Origin: Polyangiaceae bacterium
GTDB taxonomy: Bacteria; Myxococcota_A; Polyangia; Polyangiales; Polyangiaceae
DNA: 39,283 bases
Assembly (NCBI GenBank): GCA_025937835.1
Contig: JAICQO010000062.1
Coordinates: 1 to 39,283, forward strand
Direction of reading: 5' to 3'
The translations under genes were made by a program, and so were the position numbers. The notes below the pieces were generated by a model. It saw nothing but the letters and a program-made list of their open reading frames with translations, did not search any database and had not been told where the DNA came from. Below, one piece after another: positions 32,732 to 39,283 of the stretch. Within the stretch, counting starts at the first letter, position 1; each line of letters begins with the position of its first letter.

Positions 32732-34174
32732 ATGCCCTTGCTCGCTGCTCGCTCCCCATTCGCGCCCGGCGGGGCGCAGGCCATCGACGCCGAGATCTGC
32801 AGGAAGTTGCTGAGCGCTGCCCTGTCGCAGGGCGGCGACTACGCGGACCTGTTCTTCGAGTATCGCATCGGCGGCGGGCTCGCCTTCGAAGAGGGCATCA
32901 CGCGCAGCGCCTCGCGCGGCGTGAGCATGGGCCTCGGCGTCAGGGTGCTGAAGGGCGACGCCACCGGCTACGCCTACGTGGAGGATCTGGAGTTCGAAGC
33001 GATGAAGCGCGCGGCCGAGACCGCGGCGCGCATCGCCAACGGCGGTAAGGTCGTGGCTCCCGTGGCGATCAGGCCGTCGGTGCTCGCCGATCGCTATCCG
33101 CTCGACGTCCCGTCGATCGACGTCCCGGGGCTCGACAAGCGCGCGATCCTGGAGCGCGCGAGCAAGGCGGCGCTCGCGGCCGACTCGAGGATCGTCAAGG
33201 CGCAGGCCTCCTTCAACGAGGCCCTGAGCGAAGTGTTGATCGCCACCAGCGACGGGCGCATGGCCTACGACGTACGGCCGCTGCTGCATTTCAGCGTGAG
33301 CGCCGTCGCCGAGCAGGGGACGAAGCGCGAGTCCGGTCGCAGCGGCGGCGGGGGACGCCTGTCGCTCGACTATTTCAACGAGCTCACGCCCGAGTGGCAC
33401 GCGAAGAAGGCCGTGGAGCAAGCGCTCATGCTGCTCGACGCGCGCCCCGCGCCCGCAGGACAGATGGAGGTGGTGCTGGCGCCCGGCGACAGCGGCATCT
33501 TGTTGCACGAGGCCGTGGGTCACGGGCTGGAAGCGGACTTCAACCGCAAGGGCACGAGCAACTACTCCGGACAGGTCGGCAAGAACGTCGCGAGCGAGCT
33601 GTGCACCGTGGTCGACGATCCGACGCTGCTCGGCAGCCGGGGCTCGATCAACATCGACGACGAAGGCAACCAACCGACACGCAGCGTGCTGATCGAGAAC
33701 GGCGTGCTCGGCGGCTACATGCAGGACCGCGTTTCGGCGAAACACTTCGATGTTTCACCGACGGGTAACGGCCGGCGCGAGAACTTCCAGTCCGTGCCCA
33801 TGCCCAGAATGACCAACACTGTCCTGCTGGCCGGTCCGCACGATCCGGAAGAGATCGTGAAGAGCGTGCGCCGTGGAATCCTCGCCAAATCGTTCGGCGG
33901 CGGTCAGGTCGACATCTCGAACGGGGACTTCGTGTTCTCGCTCACCGAGAGCTATTTGATCGAAGACGGTCGGATCACGGCACCTCTGAAAAACGTGAAC
34001 CTTATTGGCAACGGTCCCGAAACACTGCGCGAGGTAACGCTACTGGGCAATGACGTGGCAATCTCCGACGGGATTTGGACGTGCGGTAAGGACGGCCAGA
34101 GTGTTCCCGTCGGCGTCGGTTGCCCAACCATCAAGATCGCACGGATAACCGTCGGTGGCACTGAAATCTCCTGA
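32732..34174 (+). CDS. tldD: TldD-type metalloprotease
   Basis: A 480-residue member of the TldD/PmbA family. HEAVGHGLEADFNRKG has the HExxxH zinc motif (H259, E260, H264), and the C-terminal IWTCGKDGQSVPVGVGCPT supplies the conserved Cys ligand. In E. coli TldD acts as a heterodimer with TldE and degrades or matures small peptides such as microcin B17. No tldE lies in this window, so either the partner is elsewhere or it works alone. The frame is open far upstream, but those bases are ilvA in another frame; ATG 32732 is the first plausible start after the ilvA stop. Its last 20 bases overlap the next gene. Confidence 0.93.
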   Translation: MPLLAARSPFAPGGAQAIDAEICRKLLSAALSQGGDYADLFFEYRIGGGLAFEEGITRSASRGVSMGLGVRVLKGDATGYAYVEDLEFEAMKRAAETAARIANGGKVVAPVAIRPSVLADRYPLDVPSIDVPGLDKRAILERASKAALAADSRIVKAQASFNEALSEVLIATSDGRMAYDVRPLLHFSVSAVAEQGTKRESGRSGGGGRLSLDYFNELTPEWHAKKAVEQALMLLDARPAPAGQMEVVLAPGDSGILLHEAVGHGLEADFNRKGTSNYSGQVGKNVASELCTVVDDPTLLGSRGSINIDDEGNQPTRSVLIENGVLGGYMQDRVSAKHFDVSPTGNGRRENFQSVPMPRMTNTVLLAGPHDPEEIVKSVRRGILAKSFGGGQVDISNGDFVFSLTESYLIEDGRITAPLKNVNLIGNGPETLREVTLLGNDVAISDGIWTCGKDGQSVPVGVGCPTIKIARITVGGTEIS

Positions 34175-34952
34175 TTTTTCAACGCGGAAGGCCAAGAGTT
34201 TCGTCGCAGTCGTCGGGCATGGCCCGATGCTGGATCGAGAGGAGGGAGCGGCGTCTACGCTGCGCCAGCTAGGCGCGACGGTGAGGACGCTCGATCTCTG
34301 GGACGACCCCGTGAATCTCATCGCCGATGAAGACGATGACCTCGGGGTACGCCCCCGCGCGCTGGTGTTCGAGGCGCTGGATCGTCCCGATCTGGCACTC
34401 GCGGCGCTGCGCGCGGTCCGGAAGGAGCCTTATTTCGACAACGTCGGAGCGATCATCGCGGTGACGGTCGGGCAAATTGCCCGTATCGAGCCGTCGACGG
34501 GCTTCGACGACTTCGTGCTTCACCCCTACGTGCCCGAGGAGCTCTACGGACGCATTCGCGCCCTCGAGTGGCGCCGGAGCGAGTTCGCTACGGAAGAGCG
34601 CCACAAGGTCGCGGGCATCGTGGTCGACAAGGCGGGTCACGAAGTTTACGTGGACGGGCGGCCCGTCCAACTCACGGCGAAGGAGTTCGCGCTCCTCGCT
34701 TACCTGTGCGAGCGACGCGGCAAGGTGCTGTCTCGCGAGCACCTCTTGGCTCGCGTCTGGGGTAACCGCTACGAGGGCGGCCCGCGCACGGTCGACATCC
34801 ACGTGCGGCGGTTGCGCGCCAAGCTCGGCGCGGCCCTGCCGCTCGAGACCTTGCGCGGCACCGGCTACAAGCTGCGGGCCCCCGACGCCGAAGAGTCGCA
34901 GTCTCGAGACGTCCCGCTCGACGACGAGGACGAAGAAGAGGACGAGGAATAG
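34155..34952 (+). CDS. OmpR-type winged-helix regulator with degenerate receiver
   Basis: A 265-residue protein. The C-terminal DNA-binding domain (about residues 147-241) is a full OmpR/PhoB winged helix: VQLTAKEFALLAYLCERRGKVLSREHLLARVWG, RTVDIHVRRLRAKLG, and TLRGTGYKL. The N-terminal receiver-like part lacks the acidic pair after beta 1 (VAVVGHGPML), has Glu (E73, ALVFEAL) at the expected phosphoacceptor position, and HP (H123-P124) in place of the Lys-Pro pair; T104 is kept. It should therefore not be switched by phosphorylation. A tail of acidic residues (DDEDEEEDEE) ends it. GTG 34155, inside the tldD end, is needed to keep beta 1. No sensor kinase is adjacent. Confidence 0.87.
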   Translation: MALKSPDFSTRKAKSFVAVVGHGPMLDREEGAASTLRQLGATVRTLDLWDDPVNLIADEDDDLGVRPRALVFEALDRPDLALAALRAVRKEPYFDNVGAIIAVTVGQIARIEPSTGFDDFVLHPYVPEELYGRIRALEWRRSEFATEERHKVAGIVVDKAGHEVYVDGRPVQLTAKEFALLAYLCERRGKVLSREHLLARVWGNRYEGGPRTVDIHVRRLRAKLGAALPLETLRGTGYKLRAPDAEESQSRDVPLDDEDEEEDEE

Positions 34953-34998
34953 GCGCTGGTTTGGTGATTCCCGGGTCGGGGTGGTACGAAGCGGAACC

Positions 34999-36036
34999 AT
35001 GAACCGGCCCCGCCCCGGGCGTCGCTCGACCGAAGGGTTGCTGATCGTCTCCGTTGGCTGCCCCGCCGGCATCGGCCCCGAGGTGTCGGTAGCGGCGGCA
35101 GCCCAGCTGTCGGATATCGGCTGCGTGCTGGTCGGGGACCCGGCCACCTTGGAACAGGCGGCGAAGGTGGTCGGTGTCGACCCCGCGAAGCTCGTTCCGT
35201 TCGACGAGCAGCCTCCGCCTGCCGGAAAGATCGCGGTTCACTCGGCAGGCCCGGCGCTCAGCGCCGCGGACCGCAAACCGGGCCGCCCTTCGAAGCGCTC
35301 CGGCGAGGCACAGCTTGCGTGGGTGGAGGCGGCCTACGCCCTCACCAAGGCTCGGCCCGGCCGCGCGCTGGTGACGGGTCCGGTGAGCAAGACCGCGATC
35401 GCGACCTCGGGGCTCGCCCGCGCGCGGCGCTTTCGCGGACACACCGAGTGGCTCCGGGATCTCGACGGAGCCGACAAGAGCGTGATGTGCTTCGCGTCGG
35501 AGAAGCTCGTCACGAGCCTGGTCACGACGCACGTGCCGCTGTCGCGGGTGCCGCGTGTGCTCACGGCTTCGGGCGTTCGCGATGCGAGCGTGGAGCTCGG
35601 ACGTCTGCTCTTGCAGCTCGGCGTGAAGAGCCCGACCGTGGCCGTCGCCTCGCTGAACCCGCACGCCGGTGAGAGCGAGCTGCTCGGCGGTGAAGAGAAG
35701 AGCGCGATCTTGCCGGGCATCCAGGCGGCGCAGCGGGCGCTCGGCAAGAGCGTCAGCGTGCTCGGTCCGATCGGCGCCGAGACGGCCTTCCGCAAGGCCT
35801 TCGCGGGCGGGTACTCCGGCGTGGTCGCGATGTACCACGATCAGGCGACGATCCCGATGAAGCTCGTCGCGTTCGGCGACGCGGTGAACGTGACGCTCGG
35901 CCTGAGCGTGGTCCGCACCAGCGTCGATCACGGAACGGCGTACGACATCGCCTGGCGTGGCAAGGCGGACGAAAAGGGCATGTTGGCCGCGATGCGGCTG
36001 GCGTCGCGGCTCTTGCGCGGTGCTCGGCGCGGGTGA
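34999..36036 (+). CDS. pdxA: 4-hydroxythreonine-4-phosphate dehydrogenase-like protein (PdxA)
   Basis: A 345-residue PdxA homologue; the family oxidises 4-phosphohydroxy-L-threonine with NAD in the DXP-dependent pyridoxal phosphate route. Recognisable blocks are CPAGIGPE, TGPVSK, FRGHTEWL, LNPHAGE, YHDQATIPMK, NVTLGLSVVRTSVDHGTAYDIA, so the metal-binding His residues are present. It departs from consensus in places: GDPAGIGPE has become GCPAGIGPE (C21), and the usual GPLPADT is GPIGAET. The start is ATG 34999; the frame is open far upstream but that part is antisense and out of frame with the regulator gene. It is 46 bases after the regulator and 3 bases before the methyltransferase. Confidence 0.9.
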   Translation: MNRPRPGRRSTEGLLIVSVGCPAGIGPEVSVAAAAQLSDIGCVLVGDPATLEQAAKVVGVDPAKLVPFDEQPPPAGKIAVHSAGPALSAADRKPGRPSKRSGEAQLAWVEAAYALTKARPGRALVTGPVSKTAIATSGLARARRFRGHTEWLRDLDGADKSVMCFASEKLVTSLVTTHVPLSRVPRVLTASGVRDASVELGRLLLQLGVKSPTVAVASLNPHAGESELLGGEEKSAILPGIQAAQRALGKSVSVLGPIGAETAFRKAFAGGYSGVVAMYHDQATIPMKLVAFGDAVNVTLGLSVVRTSVDHGTAYDIAWRGKADEKGMLAAMRLASRLLRGARRG

Positions 36037-36039
36037 CGG

Positions 36040-37953
36040 ATGCCGAGGTCCGTGCGCGATGCCCTGCCCACCAGCGTCTTCCGCGCCGTCTCGCGCGTGC
36101 TCTCGGAGCTGGCCCCCGGCACGGCGCCGAAGGCGATGCTGGCGTTGTTCCGCCGCTGCGTTGCGCGGGCATTTGCCAGGCGTTTGCTCGCGGAGTGGCT
36201 GCTCGAAGAGCCTCCCGAGGCGCGGCTGTTTCGCACGGACGCGGTCGAGGAGGAGCTCGACGCCGAGCTCTGCCGGAACGCCGAGCTCGCCGCCGCGTTG
36301 GATCGCTGGTGGTCGCTCGACGCGGCGGCGCCGAAGCGAGCGCCGGAGCTGCTCGGCGCGCGCTTCGAGGCGCTGCTCGGCCTAGAGTTGATGCGAATGC
36401 CGGACGGGTGGGGGCTGTGTTCGACGCGGACTCGCAAGAAGACCGGCTCGTTCTACACGCCGCGCTCGCTCACCGCCGAGGTCGTGGGCGAGGCGCTGGC
36501 GAGGCTGTCCGCGCACGGGCGGCTCGAGCCCGACACTCTGCGCGTGTGCGACCCGGCCTGCGGTGCAGGCGCTTTTCTGATCGAGGTCGCGCGCCAGCTG
36601 GAAGCGCGCGGCTTCGAGCGCCGCGCGATCGTCGCGAAGATCCTGAGCGGGACGGACATCGATCCGGCGGCCGTGGCGGTGGCCGAGCTGGTGCTGTTCG
36701 TGTGGAGCGGGGTGCTCGGCCGATTCGCGATCGGGGACGCGCTCGGCGGGCGTGGCTTCGAGGACTCGCCCGAGCGCGGCGACGCGGGCGCGGTCGATTT
36801 TTCAGCGGAGTTTCCGGAGCTCCGCGGACGCGGCTTCGATCTCGTGATCGGCAATCCGCCGTGGATCGCCTACGCGGGCCGTGCCGCAAAGCCGCTCAGC
36901 CCGGCTCGCCGCCAGAAGCTGCGCGAGCGCTACGCCGGCTTCCGCGGCTATCCGACGTTGCACGGCGCGTTCGTCGAGCGCGCTTGCCGGCTCGCGCCGA
37001 ACGGCGTGGTGGCGCTGGTCGTGCCGAGCCCGATCGCCGATCTCGACGGGTACCGCCCCCTGCGCACGGCGCTCGGCCGCACGCACCTCGTGTGCGAGCC
37101 GATGCTCGAGTTTGGACAGGACGCGTTCCACGAGGTGACGCAGCCGTGCTTCGCGCTGGTCGCGCGCCCGCTCGCGCCGGGCGAGACCGCGCCGGATCGC
37201 CGCTTCCGCCTGCTCGAGCGCGTGCGTCGCGGCGGGGTGGCCTGTGCCGTGGAGGAGCCGGCCGCGCTGTCGCGGCTCGCGGCGGGCGAGCCGTTCCCCA
37301 AGGACTTGTTCGGAGAGATGGGCTTTCAGACGACGCGCGCCGTCAGCGAGCGCTTGCTCCGCCGCGCCGCCGAGCCCGACGCGCACCACACGTACCCACT
37401 GCTGGAAGGGCGCGTGGTCAGCGAGTTCGTGGTCGGCAGACCGGCGCTGTTCTTGCGACCGGATCCGGAGCTGCTCTCGCGCGAGCGCTGCCGGCTGCGC
37501 CCCCGAGAAGACTACCGCCGCGCGCGCTTCGTGGTGCGTCAGACGGCCAAGATGCCGATCGCCGCCCTGCATCGGAGCGGGTTACCGTTCCGAAACTCGC
37601 TGTTGGCCGGGTTTCACGATGAGGCACTGCCCCCGGACCTGCTGGTGGGCCTCTTGAACAGCAGCCTGTACCGCGCCCTGCACGTTGCGCTGCAGCGAGA
37701 TGCGCGTCAGGCGGCGTTCCCACAGGTCAAGATAGCGCACCTCCGCGCACTCCCGCGCCCTCCGCGTGCTTCGAGCACGTCAGAGGTGCGTGAGCTCGTG
37801 GAAAGGATTACCGTGGCGGGGCCGAGCGCCGAGCTGAAGCGCCGGCTCGACGACGCCGTCTACGACCTGTTCGAGCTCTCGCAGTCCGAGCGCCAGGAGA
37901 TCCACCGATTCTCTCGCGAGCGGCTACCGGAGCTCTCCCGGGGCGACACGTAA
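36040..37953 (+). CDS. Stand-alone N6-adenine DNA methyltransferase, TaqI/Eco57I-like
   Basis: A 637-residue protein with the gamma-class motif order: X (KKTGSFYTP, about 133-141), I (DPACGAGAF, about 170), IV (NPPW, residue 272). After the catalytic domain come a variable region and a C-terminal part (about 400-600: HTYPLLEGRVVSEF, RLRPREDYRRARFVVRQTAKMPIAALHRSGLPFRNSLL) that resembles the TaqI_C target-recognition domain. The first 130 residues are helical with no PD-ExK or HNH nuclease motif, so it is not a complete type IIG enzyme. No restriction gene is adjacent. It is 3 bases after pdxA and 12 bases before the next gene. Either a solitary genome-marking methylase or part of a split defence system. 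Confidence 0.85.
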   Translation: MPRSVRDALPTSVFRAVSRVLSELAPGTAPKAMLALFRRCVARAFARRLLAEWLLEEPPEARLFRTDAVEEELDAELCRNAELAAALDRWWSLDAAAPKRAPELLGARFEALLGLELMRMPDGWGLCSTRTRKKTGSFYTPRSLTAEVVGEALARLSAHGRLEPDTLRVCDPACGAGAFLIEVARQLEARGFERRAIVAKILSGTDIDPAAVAVAELVLFVWSGVLGRFAIGDALGGRGFEDSPERGDAGAVDFSAEFPELRGRGFDLVIGNPPWIAYAGRAAKPLSPARRQKLRERYAGFRGYPTLHGAFVERACRLAPNGVVALVVPSPIADLDGYRPLRTALGRTHLVCEPMLEFGQDAFHEVTQPCFALVARPLAPGETAPDRRFRLLERVRRGGVACAVEEPAALSRLAAGEPFPKDLFGEMGFQTTRAVSERLLRRAAEPDAHHTYPLLEGRVVSEFVVGRPALFLRPDPELLSRERCRLRPREDYRRARFVVRQTAKMPIAALHRSGLPFRNSLLAGFHDEALPPDLLVGLLNSSLYRALHVALQRDARQAAFPQVKIAHLRALPRPPRASSTSEVRELVERITVAGPSAELKRRLDDAVYDLFELSQSERQEIHRFSRERLPELSRGDT

Positions 37954-37965
37954 AAATCGAGGCAA

Positions 37966-39283
37966 ATGCAGAAACCGCTCCGGATCAAGCGCCGCATCTG
38001 GGCCTTGGCCGTTGCCGTGATCACCGTCGTCGCGACCTTCACGTACCTGTCCGGCCGCCGCTACGTGACCGCCGTCGAGTCGGTCCAGCACACGCTGGAG
38101 GTGACGAGCTCGATCGACGCGCTGACCGCCGCGGTGATTGACGAGGAGACGGGCCAGCGCGGCTTCCTGCTGACGTCGGATCCGACGTTTCTCGATTCGT
38201 ACGACAACGGGCGGCGGGAGGTCGCAGAGCAGCTGCGGTTGCTCGACGAGCTGCTCCGCGAAGACCCCGAGCAGCAGCGCGTGCTGACGGCGCTGCGGGC
38301 GCAGATCCTGGCGAAGCAGGGCTTCGTTGACGGCGTGCTCGCGCTCGCGCGCGACGGACGCGCGAGTGAAGCGGTCGACATGGCGCGGACCCGCCGTGGC
38401 AAGCTGCTGACGGACGAGATCCGCGCGCAGTCGGCCCGGATGACGGCCGCGGAGCGCGACAAACTCTCGGAGCGCTCCGGGGTCGCTCTGCGGACGCAGG
38501 GCTACGCCTTCGCGGCGCTCGTCGCCGGCGCGCTGGTCACGGCCCTGCTGCTGATGGGCAGCTTCGTGTCGCTGCACCGGGACGCCGCGGAGCTCAGGCG
38601 CGCCGCCGAAGACCTGGCAGAGAGCGAGGAGCGCTTCCGCATGCTCGCCGACAGCGCCAGCGACATCGTGCGCGTGTTCGAGCTCGACGGCTCGCTCTGG
38701 TACCAGAGCCCGTCCATCGAACGCCTGCTCGGCTTCACGATCGAAGAAATCTCCGAGCTCGGCGAAGGCATCTTGCACCCGGACGACGTGGCCGAGAACC
38801 GCAGCCTGCTGCAGAAGATGGCCGCCGGGGAGCTCGACGGCGGCATGCTCGTGCATCGCTTTCTGTGCAAGGACGGCAACTATCGCTGGTTCGAGACGCA
38901 GTTCGTGATGATGGTCGGCCACCCGCCGAGGATCCAGGCCACCGCGCGCGACGTGACGCAGCGCCGCCGAGACACCGAAGCGCTCGTGCTCCACGCCGAC
39001 GAGATGAAGACGCTGTCGCTCCGCGACGAGCTGACCGGCCTCTACAACCGCCGTGGCTTCTTCGAGCTGGCGGAGCAGGCCGAGCGCGTGGCCGTTCGCG
39101 AACGCCGCTCGCTGGCCGTGGTGTTCATCGACATGGACGGTCTGAAGCCGATCAACGATCTGTTCGGCCACGACGCCGGCGATCGGGCCATCATCGAGAC
39201 CGGGAAGCTCCTCCAGTCGGTGTGCCGCGCTTCCGACGTGGTGTCCCGGCTCGGCGGCGACGAGTTCGCCGTGCTGGCGATCA
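37966..39283 (+). CDS. CHASE3-PAS-GGDEF membrane diguanylate cyclase, cut by right edge
   Basis: At least 439 residues visible. TM1 (about 11-28) is followed by a CHASE3 sensor domain (SIDALTAAVIDEETGQRGFLLTSDPTFLDSYDNG), TM2 (about 182-202), a PAS fold (about 222-335: FRMLADSASDIVRVFELDGSL, LHPDDVAENRSLLQKM, RFLCKDGNYRWFET) and the start of a GGDEF domain: RDELTGLYNRRGFFE, VFIDMDGLKPINDLFGHDAGD and GGDEF (430-434). An RxxD inhibitory site (RASD) lies just before it, so the cyclase is probably active and product-inhibited. An EAL domain could follow beyond the window. Start ATG 37966 has GAGG three bases before it. It ends the compact ilvA run. Confidence 0.92.
   Translation, partial: MQKPLRIKRRIWALAVAVITVVATFTYLSGRRYVTAVESVQHTLEVTSSIDALTAAVIDEETGQRGFLLTSDPTFLDSYDNGRREVAEQLRLLDELLREDPEQQRVLTALRAQILAKQGFVDGVLALARDGRASEAVDMARTRRGKLLTDEIRAQSARMTAAERDKLSERSGVALRTQGYAFAALVAGALVTALLLMGSFVSLHRDAAELRRAAEDLAESEERFRMLADSASDIVRVFELDGSLWYQSPSIERLLGFTIEEISELGEGILHPDDVAENRSLLQKMAAGELDGGMLVHRFLCKDGNYRWFETQFVMMVGHPPRIQATARDVTQRRRDTEALVLHADEMKTLSLRDELTGLYNRRGFFELAEQAERVAVRERRSLAVVFIDMDGLKPINDLFGHDAGDRAIIETGKLLQSVCRASDVVSRLGGDEFAVLAI

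Noticed and set aside
36040-37953. Complete type IIG restriction-modification enzyme
   Set aside because: No nuclease motif is visible in the N-terminal 130 residues, so only a methyltransferase is called.

Overview
The window is high-GC chromosomal DNA from a Gram-negative bacterium. BamA and Skp show an outer membrane. A large uncharacterised TPR protein, Cys-rich secreted proteins with low-complexity charged regions, a receiver with a C-terminal helical domain and several lipoproteins suggest a Myxococcota (Polyangia-like) genome; this placement is inferred from gene style, not from a marker search. I see 29 protein genes, two cut by the window edges. I see no rRNA, tRNA, CRISPR array, transposase or integrase, so this reads as chromosomal backbone with some accessory-looking genes.

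Left third (1-14.5 kb): the start of rpiA diverges from mutM, followed by a small lipoprotein, a minus-strand operon of three tandem AIM24-family paralogues, an M48 metallopeptidase, a DUF457-type membrane protein, and a membrane-anchored phosphodiester glycosidase divergent from a very large BamA (about seven POTRA domains and a Cys-rich insert). Two translationally coupled half-size ABC exporters follow; they look like a heterodimer with one degenerate ATP site.

Middle (14.5-28.5 kb): an uncharacterised exported protein, a CobA-HemD fusion of sirohaem/corrinoid synthesis, a secreted protein with lysine and acidic runs, a PMT/ArnT-like glycosyltransferase, an FHA-GGDEF diguanylate cyclase with an unusually structured leader, valS, a response regulator with a C-terminal helical domain, hrcA, a Skp-like periplasmic chaperone and a GT32-type glycosyltransferase.

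Right third (28.5-39.3 kb): a large TPR protein diverges from a compact plus-strand run: ilvA, tldD, an OmpR-like regulator with a degenerate receiver, pdxA, a stand-alone TaqI/Eco57I-like DNA adenine methyltransferase and a CHASE3-PAS-GGDEF protein that runs off the right edge. Spacing is 46 nt or less, with one overlap.

Recurring themes are outer-membrane biogenesis (BamA, Skp, M48 peptidase), cell-surface glycosylation, and c-di-GMP signalling (two predicted cyclases, both with RxxD inhibitory sites). The least explained signals are the three-gene AIM24 operon, the interleaved inverted repeats before the FHA-GGDEF gene, two AT-rich palindromes at gene starts on the minus strand, and the pseudo-receiver regulator and orphan methyltransferase in the right-hand run.
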